This document shows positions 30,444 to 40,345 of a stretch of 64,000 bases of DNA, piece by piece. A program made the translations under genes and the position numbers. The DNA is taken from the NCBI GenBank assembly GCA_049487715.1, contig CP150546.1, positions 1 to 64,000 of the forward strand, given 5' to 3'. The notes beneath the pieces are model-generated. The model saw nothing but the letters and a program-made list of their open reading frames with translations, searched no databases and was not told the DNA's origin. Source of the stretch: Pycnococcus provasolii (lineage: Eukaryota; Chlorophyta; Pseudoscourfieldiophyceae; Pseudoscourfieldiales). Positions within the stretch are counted from its first letter, which is position 1. Every line of letters starts with the position of its first letter.

Positions 30444-31718
30444 TTATGCAACCGTGTCAATGTCGAAGAGCTCGCTCTTCACCATCTGCGCAGTCATCCC
30501 CATGATGTGCTCAACAAGCGCCTTGGACGAGTCGCGCACAACCTTGTCGAGCGGGTTCGGTGGCGGGCCGGCGAGTTCATTATTCGCACCTCGGGCAGCC
30601 GCTTGCCCCGCGCCACCTCCGTCACGTCGCTCGCGGTCGCCACCCGCCCCTGCACTCGCGCGGGACCCCAAGCCAAGGCGATCAGCCCGCGCACCTGCAC
30701 TTGGTACTTCACCGCCGGCACCAGCTCCCATGCCGCGGAAGCTTCCAAATGCGGCACCGTGCCCGAATCCGCCCGCGCCGATGTTCACGCCCATCGACAT
30801 GGCCGACTGCAGCACACCTCCGCTTCCGCTCTCCGCCTTCTCGAGCTTCTCCGCCACATCGCGGAGCTGACCTACGGCGTACGGCAGTCCAGCGCTGGTG
30901 AGCAGCAGGCTGCTCGAGCTTAGCGTTCGCTGCCAGTAGCTCTGCCACAGGAGCCGCAGAAGGTGGTCGTCAAGACTGCTCTTGAAGAAGCTGACGTCAA
31001 GCTGGTAGTACTGCTTCGCGTGCACGCCAAAGTCCTCGATTTTGTCAAGAGGGATGGTCTGGTACGCACCGCCGTCGTCGTCAGGCGGCGTGTACCCCTC
31101 GGGGTAGGTGCGAAACGCGCCGATTTCCACCTTGCCAGCCGCCATTGTGCGCACGGGGTCGACAACCACCGCTAAAAACGGCTCCTGGAACGCCTGATTG
31201 GTGATCTGCGTTGCGCAGTCCACGCCGCTCATCCAGCAGCCGTAGCCAGGGTGGCTGTGGTACCAGCCAACAACCTGCTCGAAGCGCCCCGTGCTCTCGT
31301 GAGCCTGCACGTACTCAACCATGTACTCCACAGCCTCCGCCTGCGCATTCACGCGCGTCTCCGTCCCCTCCACGGGAAGGGCGAATGCGTCAAGCACGAC
31401 GAACGTGCGTCCAACCGTCTTGCCCTGCATAAGTCCCATCACCTCAAGGTTGCCACCTGACTTGCAGTGCATCGCCATTTTGAGCAGAGCCAGCGAGGAG
31501 ATGCGCACGGACTTGAAGTACCGAGGGTCGTTGCGCCACGGCTTCGCCTCGCGCACAGCCGCCTGTTCCTGCTTGTCGTACCGGAACACGTCGTCGACTG
31601 CTCTGACGTCGTTCTCCGCCTCCCACGTGCGCAGCGCCGTGTCCTGCTGAGACGTCAGCGCAGGAACAGGAGCAGGAACAGGGGCGGCATGGTCGGAGGC
31701 GGGCTTCGAAGACGCCAT
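30444..31718 (-). CDS. CSN5: COP9 signalosome subunit 5 (deneddylase)
   Basis: 424 residues from the ATG at 31718. The MPN/JAMM domain shows all zinc-site residues: Glu92 ([10 protein letters not shown]) and His154, His156, Ser164 and Asp167 in [16 protein letters not shown]. This is the catalytic subunit that removes NEDD8/RUB from cullins in the nucleus and cytoplasm. Upstream of the domain is the usual [15 protein letters not shown] segment. The C-terminal third is Gly/Ala/Arg-rich and longer than usual between about residues 320 and 390, but it ends with the conserved helix-forming [13 protein letters not shown]. The start is preceded within 35 bases by a telobox-like site. Confidence 0.95.
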   Translation of the reverse strand: MASSKPASDHAAPVPAPVPALTSQQDTALRTWEAENDVRAVDDVFRYDKQEQAAVREAKPWRNDPRYFKSVRISSLALLKMAMHCKSGGNLEVMGLMQGKTVGRTFVVLDAFALPVEGTETRVNAQAEAVEYMVEYVQAHESTGRFEQVVGWYHSHPGYGCWMSGVDCATQITNQAFQEPFLAVVVDPVRTMAAGKVEIGAFRTYPEGYTPPDDDGGAYQTIPLDKIEDFGVHAKQYYQLDVSFFKSSLDDHLLRLLWQSYWQRTLSSSSLLLTSAGLPYAVGQLRDVAEKLEKAESGSGGVLQSAMSMGVNIGAGGFGHGAAFGSFRGMGAGAGGEVPSAGARADRLGLGSRASAGAGGDRERRDGGGAGQAAARGANNELAGPPPNPLDKVVRDSSKALVEHIMGMTAQMVKSELFDIDTVA

Positions 31719-31750
31719 ACCTTGGTCAGGGAAATGCTTGGGCTGGGGGA

Positions 31751-31768
31751 AAACCCTAACCTGGTTCC
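31751..31768 (-). promoter_or_regulatory. Telobox-like motif upstream of CSN5
   Basis: On the coding strand it reads GGAACCAGGTTAGGGTTTT, ending about 33 bases before the start codon. It differs from the site upstream of the RmlC-RmlD gene by one inserted G. Confidence 0.45.
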
Positions 31769-31852
31769 GACTAAACCCCGATCATCGCCTCCCTCCGTCA
31801 CGTGACGCGAAACACGGGTTACAGACACGAAACGTTTCCAACTACGTTACGT

Positions 31853-33719
31853 TTACGACGACGGGCGGCCCATCCTCACCTCGCACGCGCGGATCGACGC
31901 AAGCGCGTCATCTGCGCTCGGCTGCTTGCGAAAGTTGGGCTGAATGCCGTTCTGGTCGAGGTCGCGACCGCTCGGCAGGCGGTACTTCCCCACGGTGGTG
32001 ACCAAACCGCTGCCATCGCTCAGCTCGTAAACGCTCTGAATTAAGCCCTTGCCAAAGGTTGCCTCGCCGACGACCGTCGCTCGACAGTTGTCCTGCAGTG
32101 CACCGGCAAGGATTTCGCCCGCACTTGCCGTACGTCCATTCACGAGCAGAGTGAGCGGCGACCGCGCGCGTCCGTACTGCGCGGGTGCCTCCGCGGTGTA
32201 CTTTCGCACCGATTCTGACGACGCACTTTCGACGCGTTTCAGCGTCGCGTAAGGTGCTTCTGTTGCTGCTGCTTCTTCTGCACCTGGACGACGACGACGA
32301 CGACGAGGCTGCAACCTCGCCACCATTCATGTGCGCTCGGCTCACCGTCTCGACAACAGTCTCACCTTGGTCCAGAAACAGCTTCGCAATCTCCACGCCA
32401 GCAAGCACGAGACCGCCAGGATTGTCTCGCAAGTCAAGCACGATGCGATCCGCGCCGGCGGCACTCAGCTTCTCCAGCGCCGCCGCGAGCTCGCGTTCCG
32501 CTGCACTGTCAAATTCGAGCAGGCGCACGTATCCAACGCGCACACCATTTTCTCGCTTTAGACTTGTTTCGAGCACGGGCTCGTCGTCGATGCGCTTGCG
32601 CGGAACCTCGACGCTTATTTTCTTTCCGTCCGACGATCGGATGAACGAAATGGCGGCTGGCGGCGGTTCAGATCCTTTTGGAACAGCAGCGGGACTTTCC
32701 TGTATTAGGCTGCTCACCTCGAACGGGCTCCTGTTCAGCACACTTGACCCATCCACCTCCACGATTTCGTCACCCTGTCCAATGCCCGCGACATCAGCCG
32801 TGCTTCCCGTGACGAGCCCCACGACGCGAAGGCTGCCCTCGACCCGCGGCCCGTCGCCTCCGACGCGTTCCTGGAAGTCGCGCTCGGAGCCTATGTTCAG
32901 GCCAATGCCTGTAACGTCGTACTTGGACGCAAGGCGCCTCGTGAAGTCGTCCGGCTCGAAGAAGCGCGTGTAAGGGTCCTCGACACCACTCGCGATCATC
33001 GAACGCACGACGCCGTAAGCGCGCTTCATGCCACCTTGGCCAAGCTGGTCGACGGCATCCTCGCGAAGCGTCGCCCACTTCTCGCGGTTGAAGCCCACAC
33101 CTCTGGCGTCGAGAAAGTTTCCGTCAATCACGGACCACACCTCCTCGACGAGCTGGCGTGCGGCAAGCCGCTCGTCCTCCGACGCGGGCTGTTCCGTACC
33201 CGCACCTCCAAGTGCGCCGTTGAAGCGCGCCGCCTGCCTTGCTAGCGACGCGTCCGCATCCTTGATGGCGCGCCACGCCGCACCGGGAAGGCCCATCGCG
33301 GTGACTGCCGTAGGTTGCGGTGGTGAGGTCCCTGAGGCTGCTGCGTGGGCCGCTGCGCCGCCGTGCGGCCACATCGCCACGAAGAGTGCAAAGACAGCTG
33401 CGGCGGCTGCTTTTGAGAAGTCGTCCACCATCGTTTGCCACCACAACGTGAGTGCGTGCTGCTCGTCGCTGCTATTCTCTCCGTCTGTTCTTGTGACGGC
33501 ACGAAGAGCCGGCATGACGAGGCGGCGTGACGACGACAGCTGTGCAAGTTCCTTCTTCTCATTTTGCCATTTTGCTCTTCTTTTCGAGTGAGGTACCCAA
33601 CGAGCCGTAGCCACGCCTATACATAGCTTTCGCCCGTGCGACGAGCACGTGCGTGCGCGGTATCGTCGGCGCGGTGGCGCTGCGTTGTGTTGACGACAGG
33701 CGAGCGCGTGGGTGTCCAT
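31853..33719 (-). CDS. Thylakoid C-terminal processing peptidase (CtpA type), frame broken once
   Basis: The first frame (33719 to about 32290) gives a bipartite N-terminus: an Arg/Ser-rich transit peptide and then a hydrophobic stretch (AAAAAVFALFVAMW) ending in AAAHAAA, as expected for thylakoid lumen import. A CtpA N-domain (DPYTRFFEPDDFTRRLASKY) and PDZ domain (GLVTGSTADVAGIGQGDEI) follow. The protease core starts in this frame (DRIVLDLRDNPGGLVLAG) and continues in the next frame with NGRTASAGEILAGALQDNC (catalytic Ser) and GEATFGKGLIQSVYELSDG (catalytic Lys). The break lies in or beside a TCG-repeat tract near 32285-32325. It is either an indel or a spliced 40-base segment. The enzyme matures the D1 protein of photosystem II. 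A shorter start at 33515 is possible. Confidence 0.88.
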
Positions 33720-34266
33720 CGCTCCAGTGCAGTGCTAGGCGCCGTCGTCGGCGGCTTTTGGCGGCTCGGAAGGCTGGGAGGAAAGGAGGGCGTGATTATT
33801 CGGGGTTAAAAAAAGTAACCTCAAATTCTCAAACAGAAAAAGGGAAACCCCGAAAGAGAAGGGGGTATCCCCCCCTGGTGTCGTGGCTGCGCGTGGGATC
33901 CTCCTGGGAGAAAATCTCGCCCCCCCCGGTTCAATCTTTAAATCTTATCAAGTGGAATCAGGCCCCTGGGAGTTGTTGGACCATCTGGCTGGAAGAGGAT
34001 CCCCGATCATTGATTTTATAGAATAAGCTGCGGAACCACGACCCTCCCTTTCCCCTCAACTCAATAGTCTACCTTCCTCCCCTCTTCCTCCCCCGCTCCC
34101 ACGACGACGAGTCTCAAGTCTCTCAGCACGCGCACCCCCTCCCCGGCGAGCGTCGACAATAACCTTCACACACCAGTGGGCACATCAGTCCTGGCTGTGG
34201 TGAAAGGCGCACACACCTCTCCGCACGCCTGCAACTACACACCTACGATACAATATAAGTGCAGTC
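33720..34266. promoter_or_regulatory. Intergenic region between divergent CtpA and CAO genes
   Basis: 547 bases between two photosynthesis-related genes. It includes GGGATCCTCC near 33896 and GGATCCCCGATCATTGAT at 33997, the latter close to a motif at 17458. A CT-rich stretch and an AT-rich ATACAATATAAG lie just before the CAO start. No gene seen. Confidence 0.55.
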
Positions 34267-35784
34267 ATGCCGCAGCACGTGCAGCAGCAGAGGTCGTCGC
34301 ACGGGCGCATCGCAACGCGGAGGTTGCGACGCGGTGCCGCCGTGCGCGCATCCGCGCAGAACGATAGAACAAAGAGAGCGGCTGCGCCGCCCATGTCAGA
34401 GCTCGTCACGGCGGAAGACGAGGAGACGCGTATGTGGCGCGAAAGGGTGCGTTCTTTTTTTTGTTGTCGATGGCGTTTGTGCAACACGAGTTTTGGGTCT
34501 CACACAACAAACAATCCACACAACCCTCGTGTTTTTCCAAAACAAAATATCGAAACTCAGGCGGAGGATAACGAGCGTAAGCTTGAGCAGATGACGCTGC
34601 AGATGCAGCGGTTGCAACAGAGCGTCGACGCCACATCCGAGACCCGACCAAACGTCAACGCACCACCCCCTCAGTCACGCCAGGTTTCTGACACGACGAA
34701 CGAAGACGGTAGCGACGTCTCGCCGAGCGGGAACTCGAAACGCCTCCTGTACACACAAGGTCTCACGCTGGAGCCAGCGCTGAAGGAGTTTTGGTACCCC
34801 GTCGACTACAGCAGCCGACTAGACGGTGGAACACTCATACCTCTGGAGCTATTCGACATTCCGTGGGTTATCTGGCGCAACAACGAAGGCGAGGTATGTG
34901 CCGTCAAAGATAGCTGCGCGCACCGTGCGTGTCCGCTCAGTCTTGGCAAGGTGAGCGAGACGGGTTGCGTTCAGTGCCCATATCACGGCTGGGAGTACGA
35001 CAAGTCTGGTACGGTCAAGAAGATGCCGTCCACGCCATTCGCAAAGAATGTGAAAGTGGAGAACCTCGTCGTTCGCGAGGCTGACGGACTCATCTGGGCA
35101 TGGCCCGGTGAGCCGTCGCGCGCCGAAAGCACGCCGATACCTTCTCTGCTTCCCGAAGGCTCGAACTTCGAACAGCACGCACAGATTCAGTTGGACGTTC
35201 CTGTCGAGCACGGCCTGCTGATGGAGAATCTCCTCGACCTCTCGCACGCACCATTCACACACACTTCCACATTCGCCAAGGGATGGCCCATCCCAGACAG
35301 CGTTAAGTTCCACCTCGACTCCGGCATGGGCATCGTCAGCGGTGCGTGGGATCCGTACCCCATCGACATGCAATTCGTCGAGCCGTGCTTCGTCATTTCC
35401 ACCATCGGACTTGCGGCGCCTGGCGACATCCGACGAGGCGTGAAGGCGGAGGACTGCGACAAGCACCTGAGGCAGGTGCACGCCTGCGTCCCAGCGTCCG
35501 AGGGAAAGACGCGCCTGCTGTACCTTATGCACCTCGACTTCTGGCCGTGGATGAAAAATCTCCCGCTCATGGAGGAGTTGTGGCTCTCGCAGGCGAATCA
35601 GGTGCTTGGCGAGGATCTTAGGCTAGTTCTCGGACAGCAGGAGCGCATGCTCAAGTCACAGGGCGACGTGTGGGGCGCCCCCGTAGCTTACGACAAGGTT
35701 GGCGTGCGCTACCGCCGCTGGCGAAATCAGCTGGCAAGTTGCGACGAGACGAAGTGTGAGGTTGAGACGACTGAACTCGATTAA
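34267..35784 (+). CDS. CAO: Chlorophyllide a oxygenase (chlorophyll b synthase)
   Basis: The span is open throughout, but 34447-34560 is probably an intron, leaving 467 residues. A transit peptide (HGRIATRRLRRGAAVRAS) and a short coiled coil (NERKLEQMTLQMQRLQQ) precede the catalytic part. The Rieske cluster is CAHRACPLSLG with CPYHGWEY, near spliced residues 179-206. The mononuclear iron site is in ENLLDLSHAPFTHTSTFAKG near 275-297. The C-terminus shows the CAO signature EDLRLVLGQQERML and PVAYDKVGVRYRRWRN. The enzyme oxidises the C7 methyl of chlorophyllide a at plastid membranes. The N-terminal regulatory A domain of land plants is short or missing. Both metal sites are in one polypeptide. 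Confidence 0.95.
   Translation: MPQHVQQQRSSHGRIATRRLRRGAAVRASAQNDRTKRAAAPPMSELVTAEDEETRMWRERVRSFFCCRWRLCNTSFGSHTTNNPHNPRVFPKQNIETQAEDNERKLEQMTLQMQRLQQSVDATSETRPNVNAPPPQSRQVSDTTNEDGSDVSPSGNSKRLLYTQGLTLEPALKEFWYPVDYSSRLDGGTLIPLELFDIPWVIWRNNEGEVCAVKDSCAHRACPLSLGKVSETGCVQCPYHGWEYDKSGTVKKMPSTPFAKNVKVENLVVREADGLIWAWPGEPSRAESTPIPSLLPEGSNFEQHAQIQLDVPVEHGLLMENLLDLSHAPFTHTSTFAKGWPIPDSVKFHLDSGMGIVSGAWDPYPIDMQFVEPCFVISTIGLAAPGDIRRGVKAEDCDKHLRQVHACVPASEGKTRLLYLMHLDFWPWMKNLPLMEELWLSQANQVLGEDLRLVLGQQERMLKSQGDVWGAPVAYDKVGVRYRRWRNQLASCDETKCEVETTELD
34447..34560 (+). other. Predicted in-frame intron in CAO
   Basis: The 114-base segment starts GTGCGTTC, has a T-run and AT-rich body unlike its flanks, and ends AACTCAG. 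Its length is a multiple of three and it has no stop codon, so it hides within the open frame. Its removal joins MWRER to AEDNERKLEQ and restores a continuous coiled coil. No clear CTAAC branch site is seen. Confidence 0.65.
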
Positions 35785-35956
35785 TAAAGCTTTTACTCTA
35801 TATAGATGAATCAGTAACAATGATCTCATAGCTCTGTTTTGTTCCTTCATGGATTCGAGACTTGTCTAGACTGTGTGAAGTACTGCACTGTACTGTAGTA
35901 GATGGGGTACCGTAAAACTGCTGAGTCGTGATGTAGATGCATGTTGGCGACAAACA

Positions 35957-36023
35957 GTGAACGTGAATTGGTGTGAATGGACATCCGTTGGACGAAGTAA
36001 ACTACATTCCATTACTGAATGAG
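35957..36023. repeat. Dispersed 3'-flank repeat, copy A
   Basis: It begins GTGAACGTGAATTGGTGTGA and ends CATTACTGAATGAG. Related copies lie at 42653 and 60537. It ends 20 bases from the stop codon of the minus-strand RBR gene, inside the 35785-36043 gap between convergent genes. Confidence 0.7.
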
Positions 36024-36043
36024 CAAATCACAGCCACAGCCCA

Positions 36044-38236
36044 TCAGGCTGAAGCCTTTTTCCTCCTCTGCGGGGAAGCAGCGGCGGCGGCAGCAGCAGC
36101 AGCACCGCCGCCGCCACCACCTGCACCTGCAGCACCGGAGGCACCACCGGCGGTCGCAGGCTTTTCATCGTCGTCGTCGTCGTTGTCGTTGTCGTCGTCG
36201 TCGTCGTGCGCCTCAATCAAGTTGCTGCCATCTAGCAGGATTCCCTTAATGCCGTTCAGCAGCTTCTTGCGATTGTCCTTCGCCACGCCAGTCAGAGAAA
36301 GAACCTCCTGACGCACCTCCGGTTTGATGAGCTGCTCCACGTCAGACTCAATCAGGCCGCTGAGACGCTCCGTGTGACTCTCAAGCTGCGTCTGCAGGTC
36401 GCAGAACAAGTTCTTCGGTCTAGAGTTATCCTTCAGGTGGTGTGCCAGAACGTACGTCCACTTCAGAACCAAACGACACGCCATCAGCTCGTCCGTCGCC
36501 GTGCCAATGAACTGCCCGTCCGTCCACTGAGCCCTCTTTCCGTCGCTCACCTTGCGCGTTAGCAGAGCCTCCATTTTTTGCTCCGCGGCAAGCCTCGTGC
36601 ACCGCTCGAGCTTACGGCTCTGCTCGTGGTTCATGAATCGGTGGTAGTAGAAGAGGTACCGATCCAGCGCCGCGCGTGACGCAGCCTTGGTACCCTCCTT
36701 CTGCTTTTCTGTCGACGCCTCGTAGCGATTACAGCTGTAGTAGTCCTTGTGATCCTGCCATGGCTGCATACACACCCAGCAAAACTCGTGTTTGCACTTG
36801 CGACATGTCATGTGGTTGCAGCCGCCATTCTTCTCGATGGTGCTCTGGCACTTTGGGCAGTCCTGCGTGTTCGCACTTAGCCAGTTGGCCGTCTCGCTGT
36901 CGTCGCGGCACTTCTTTAGCCACCTCTTCACAACGTTGCACGGCGCGGGCGCGTGCATCTCAGGGTGTAGGCACGACGAGCAGAACGTGTGGCCGTTGCC
37001 ACACGTCACGAATGTGGGATCCACCTCTGGCGCCGCACGCGACGACCCTGACGTCGACGCTTCCGCGGCACTTCGCGAGCCGCCTCCTCCGGGTGACGCG
37101 ATTGACACGAGCTGGCAGCAAAGGCCACAGTTGGGACTCGGGCACCACACGACGTTGTTAGCCCGGTCGACGAACGAGTCTGCCAGGAACGAGCGGTACT
37201 TGCCACTCACGTCTCTGTCGCAGTGCGCGTCCACGAAACTCGGGCCAACCTTTAGGCGGCACCCTTCGTGTGGGCAACCGACGTCCGTCTCCCCGTCGTT
37301 CACCTTCATCGTCAGGTACGTCGCCCAGCACGTGTCGCAGAAGAGATGCCCGCAAGCCAAGCTGCTTGCCGCATCTGGTGCGACGTCGCGGCAGATTGCA
37401 CACTCAAAGTCGCGAGGTACGGAGACGTGCAGCCTTTCTCCGCACACAGCCGAGGGTGAGTTCGCTCCCGCTCCCGCTCCCGCTCCCGCCGCCGCGGCAC
37501 TCGCTGCCGCCGCCGCCGCCGCATCGTCCTGCTCGCCGGAAGGTATCCGTGAGGCGTGGTAAACGCCCGCGGCGTCACACACCGCCGACGGGTTTTCCAT
37601 GTACCTTTCGAGCATCGTCTCCAAGTCCCACCCGTTGCTTCGCAGCAGCAGCAAAGCCGAGTTGGCGTCGAGTCCAAGAAGTTCCTCAGCCTCCTTGACG
37701 AGCTTATCCTGCTGCGCGACTCGCTGCGCTTCGTCGAACGAGCTGCACACCGCGACTATGTCTGCAGTGTCGCCAGGCGCCTTTTCGCTTCTCGTCGCAC
37801 CTTGCTCGACATCGTCGAAGTACCCGTTGTCGTCCGATGCGTAGACATCCGAGTCTCCGTAATAAGCCTCGGATGCTGACGGCACTTCGCTGTCACTGCC
37901 GTCGTCGTTGGCGACGGCGACGTCGCGCGCACGCTTCGACGGCGGCGACGACGGCGGCTTTCGCGGCGAGTTTTTAATCTGCGCAGTGGCCGTCGCATCA
38001 CCACCTTTGGGCGCGGCGCGGTTTCTCGCGGAAGCCGTTCGTTTCTTATTTTTTGCGTCGTGGTTTCCCGCAACCGGCGCCGCTTCGGCGTTTTGCATTT
38101 TTACTCCTCTCTCCTCTCTCTTGTTGGTCGCCGCGGACGCGGACGTGCCCGCCGCCCCCCGTGCGTTTGCTTCTAATGCCGCAGGTTCGTTGTCGCCATC
38201 GCGGAGTCGCGCTCGTGTGACTCGACGCGCGTGCAT
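36044..38236 (-). CDS. Ariadne-type RBR E3 ubiquitin ligase
   Basis: 730 residues from the ATG at 38236; another ATG lies at 38101. A disordered, acidic and basic N-terminus is followed by a UBA-like segment (LLLLRSNGWDLETMLERYM), typical of Ariadne proteins. RING1 starts near residue 275 (CAICRDVAPDAASSLACGH), then the IBR domain (WCPSPNCGLCC, GHTFCSSC). RING2 is near residue 458 (CPKCQSTIEKNGGCNHMTC, the GGCNHMTC part holding the active cysteine, then KHEFCWVC). A C-terminal Ariadne helical domain follows (RYLFYYHRFMNHEQS). These ligases accept ubiquitin on RING2 and often work with neddylated cullins. The C-terminal Gly/Ala/Asp tail is low complexity. Confidence 0.92.
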   Translation of the reverse strand: MHARRVTRARLRDGDNEPAALEANARGAAGTSASAATNKREERGVKMQNAEAAPVAGNHDAKNKKRTASARNRAAPKGGDATATAQIKNSPRKPPSSPPSKRARDVAVANDDGSDSEVPSASEAYYGDSDVYASDDNGYFDDVEQGATRSEKAPGDTADIVAVCSSFDEAQRVAQQDKLVKEAEELLGLDANSALLLLRSNGWDLETMLERYMENPSAVCDAAGVYHASRIPSGEQDDAAAAAAASAAAAGAGAGAGANSPSAVCGERLHVSVPRDFECAICRDVAPDAASSLACGHLFCDTCWATYLTMKVNDGETDVGCPHEGCRLKVGPSFVDAHCDRDVSGKYRSFLADSFVDRANNVVWCPSPNCGLCCQLVSIASPGGGGSRSAAEASTSGSSRAAPEVDPTFVTCGNGHTFCSSCLHPEMHAPAPCNVVKRWLKKCRDDSETANWLSANTQDCPKCQSTIEKNGGCNHMTCRKCKHEFCWVCMQPWQDHKDYYSCNRYEASTEKQKEGTKAASRAALDRYLFYYHRFMNHEQSRKLERCTRLAAEQKMEALLTRKVSDGKRAQWTDGQFIGTATDELMACRLVLKWTYVLAHHLKDNSRPKNLFCDLQTQLESHTERLSGLIESDVEQLIKPEVRQEVLSLTGVAKDNRKKLLNGIKGILLDGSNLIEAHDDDDDNDNDDDDDEKPATAGGASGAAGAGGGGGGAAAAAAAAASPQRRKKASA

Positions 38237-38696
38237 GGTATGGTATGGTATGGTCGAGACGAGTGAGTGCCAAGGCGCGAGGGGGGAAGGGGGGGAGGGG
38301 GGAAGCAAAGCAGAAGCAGAGCAGGAGGCCCCTGGCAGCCTGGGAGGGAGGGAGGAGGGAAAAAAGAGGGGAAGGGACGGGCTCACTCATCCTTCTCCCT
38401 CTCTGATCCCATCACATCCGGGAAATCAGTCCGCCCTCTTCCCCTCCCCTCTGACCTCGGCCCTAGGGGGGACCACCCTTGCACCAATGGATTCCCCTGT
38501 GCCTCCGGGCTCTAGAGGCGCGTGTTCTTCTTCTGTGGCTGGGTTGTCGGTTACACGAACGCGACGGACGCACGGAAGGAAAAGTGTAAGGGTAAGAGTA
38601 GTACTAAGTTGGCAAGAGCACCGCCATGGACGCGAACACGCAGGCGCTGCTTCGTGCCGTGCTCGACGACGACGTGGATGTAAGATACGATATTCA
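38237..38696. other. Intergenic region with a possible orphan first exon
   Basis: It holds a GTATG repeat at 38235-38255 and G-rich stretches. On the plus strand, 38626-38679 reads like a first exon (CCGCCATGG start, MDANTQALLRAVLDDDVD) followed by GTAAGA, but no downstream exon was found because Arp3 occupies the opposite strand. Confidence 0.4.
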
Positions 38697-40053
38697 CTAC
38701 ACTTTAAACACGGGATTCGTTCGGCAAATGGACGCGCCGTACTCTTCGTAGTCCGCCTTGGTGAAGCAAGACGTGTAAAAGTCCGACGAGGATGCGCACA
38801 CGCTGCCGCCGAACCACACTGCAAAGCGCTGCATCGGGTGACTGAGCACGTTGACGTCCACGGCAGCGCCCTTGTTGCTCTGCGCCATCCTCGCGTCCAC
38901 GAGGCGCTTGACATCGCGCTGAAGCCTTCTTCCCATATCCTTGTACATCGTCGAGCCTCCGCTCAGCACGATATTCTTGTACAAGTTCCGCCTTGTGTCG
39001 ATGGGACACGTGGCAATGACGGAGTCCACAACCTCGGGCAGCGGCTTGGTGAAGTCGCTCGAGTAGATCTCAGGGTGGAAGAATACCTCCGGTGCAAGGA
39101 AACGCTCGTGGCCAACCTCCACGCGGTACGGCTTGCCAGTCTTGCTGTGCACGCCCTCGAGCGCCTTGACGTACTTGCCAGGGTCCGCGTCGTGCTTCGC
39201 AAACTCCTTCGCAATGTCGCTGCAGGTGTACGCGTACTGCTCCTTCGCTCGGCGCGCAATGTCTAGACTCAGCTCCGGTGGCATCACCTCACCGCGGTCG
39301 CGCATCATCTGCTGTGTGAAGAGCGTGAGGTCGCGCCCCGCGATGGGTATGCTCTTGATGTTCGAGCCGATGACGTATCCGTCGGCGACGGGTATGACGT
39401 GCGTGACGCCGTCCCCGCTGTCGATGACGGTTCCGGTTAGAGGCCGTCCACTTGCGCCGGTGGACGTGAACGACGCAGCGAGGGCGAGCACCGCCTGTAC
39501 AGCTATGCACAAGCCTGGCACGTTGAACGTCTCGAACATGATTTCGGCCGTATACTCGCGATTCTCCGGTGCGTTGAGCGGCGGCTCCGTGAGCAGGCAG
39601 TAGTGGTCCTCCGGGTCGCAGCGCAGGTACTTGTAGAAGCACTGCTGGTAGAATCGCTCCATGTGGTCCCAGTTCTCCACCTGTCCGTGCCTGACGGGAT
39701 ACGAGAGTCCGTACGACGTCGACTTCTCCATAGCCTCGTCGCCTATGTAGAAGTCGAGGTCGCCGAGCGTCGACGCGGAGGCGGAGGAAGCCGTTGCGTT
39801 AGGCGTTGCAATGGCTGTGGGAACGAGGTACGACGGCTCGACGTTCCCTGCGAACCCCATCTTCGTGAAGCCCGTGCCCACGTCTGTTTACGTGCGTAAG
39901 TTTACGTGCGAGTGAGTGGAGTGTTAACAAAGAGGTTGGCAAGTGCAGAAGTGGCAGAAGCAAGTGCCAGTCCATAAGGGAGGGGAAGGGAAGGGAAGGG
40001 GACGGGAGGGACTCGTCTGACATACCTATGATTGCGGCCGGGCGAGACGCCAT
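38697..40053 (-). CDS. ARP3: Actin-related protein 3 (Arp2/3 complex), two exons
   Basis: complement(join(38697..39883, 40026..40053)), 404 residues. The first exon encodes only MASRPAAII plus one base. Splicing restores the actin phosphate-loop sequence as [15 protein letters not shown]. The rest matches Arp3: [17 protein letters not shown]-like [70 protein letters not shown] and a Cys/Phe-rich end. Arp3 with Arp2 nucleates branched actin filaments. The intron (39884-40025) has GTATGT and CGTAAACAG ends. The gene is divergent from the glycosyltransferase, with 292 bases between starts. Confidence 0.95.
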
Positions 40054-40345
40054 GATGGGCTGGCACCACCGGAGAGGTGGATGAAGGGTGGCGCAAGTCA
40101 AGGTTTGATATGTCGCCAACGCCGGGAGACTTCTTCGGACTTCGAAGGTCGAAGGACGAAGGTCGAGGTCGAGGAGGGAGAGGGAGAGGTAAACCTGTGG
40201 GAGGAATAGGCGCATGCCAAAGGCAACTCGAGGGTTTGCAGAGGCAGTGCATCCTTCCCTCGGAGTGACCCCTCAGGTCCAGGTGGGGTGGTCCGTGACC
40301 GTCCCGTCCGACGAATGCGCTCCCTTCCCTGCCCTCCATTCATCT

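Noticed and set aside
37908-39266. 452-codon plus-strand frame across the RBR promoter and Arp3
   Set aside because: It crosses two confirmed minus-strand genes and reads as low-complexity antisense.
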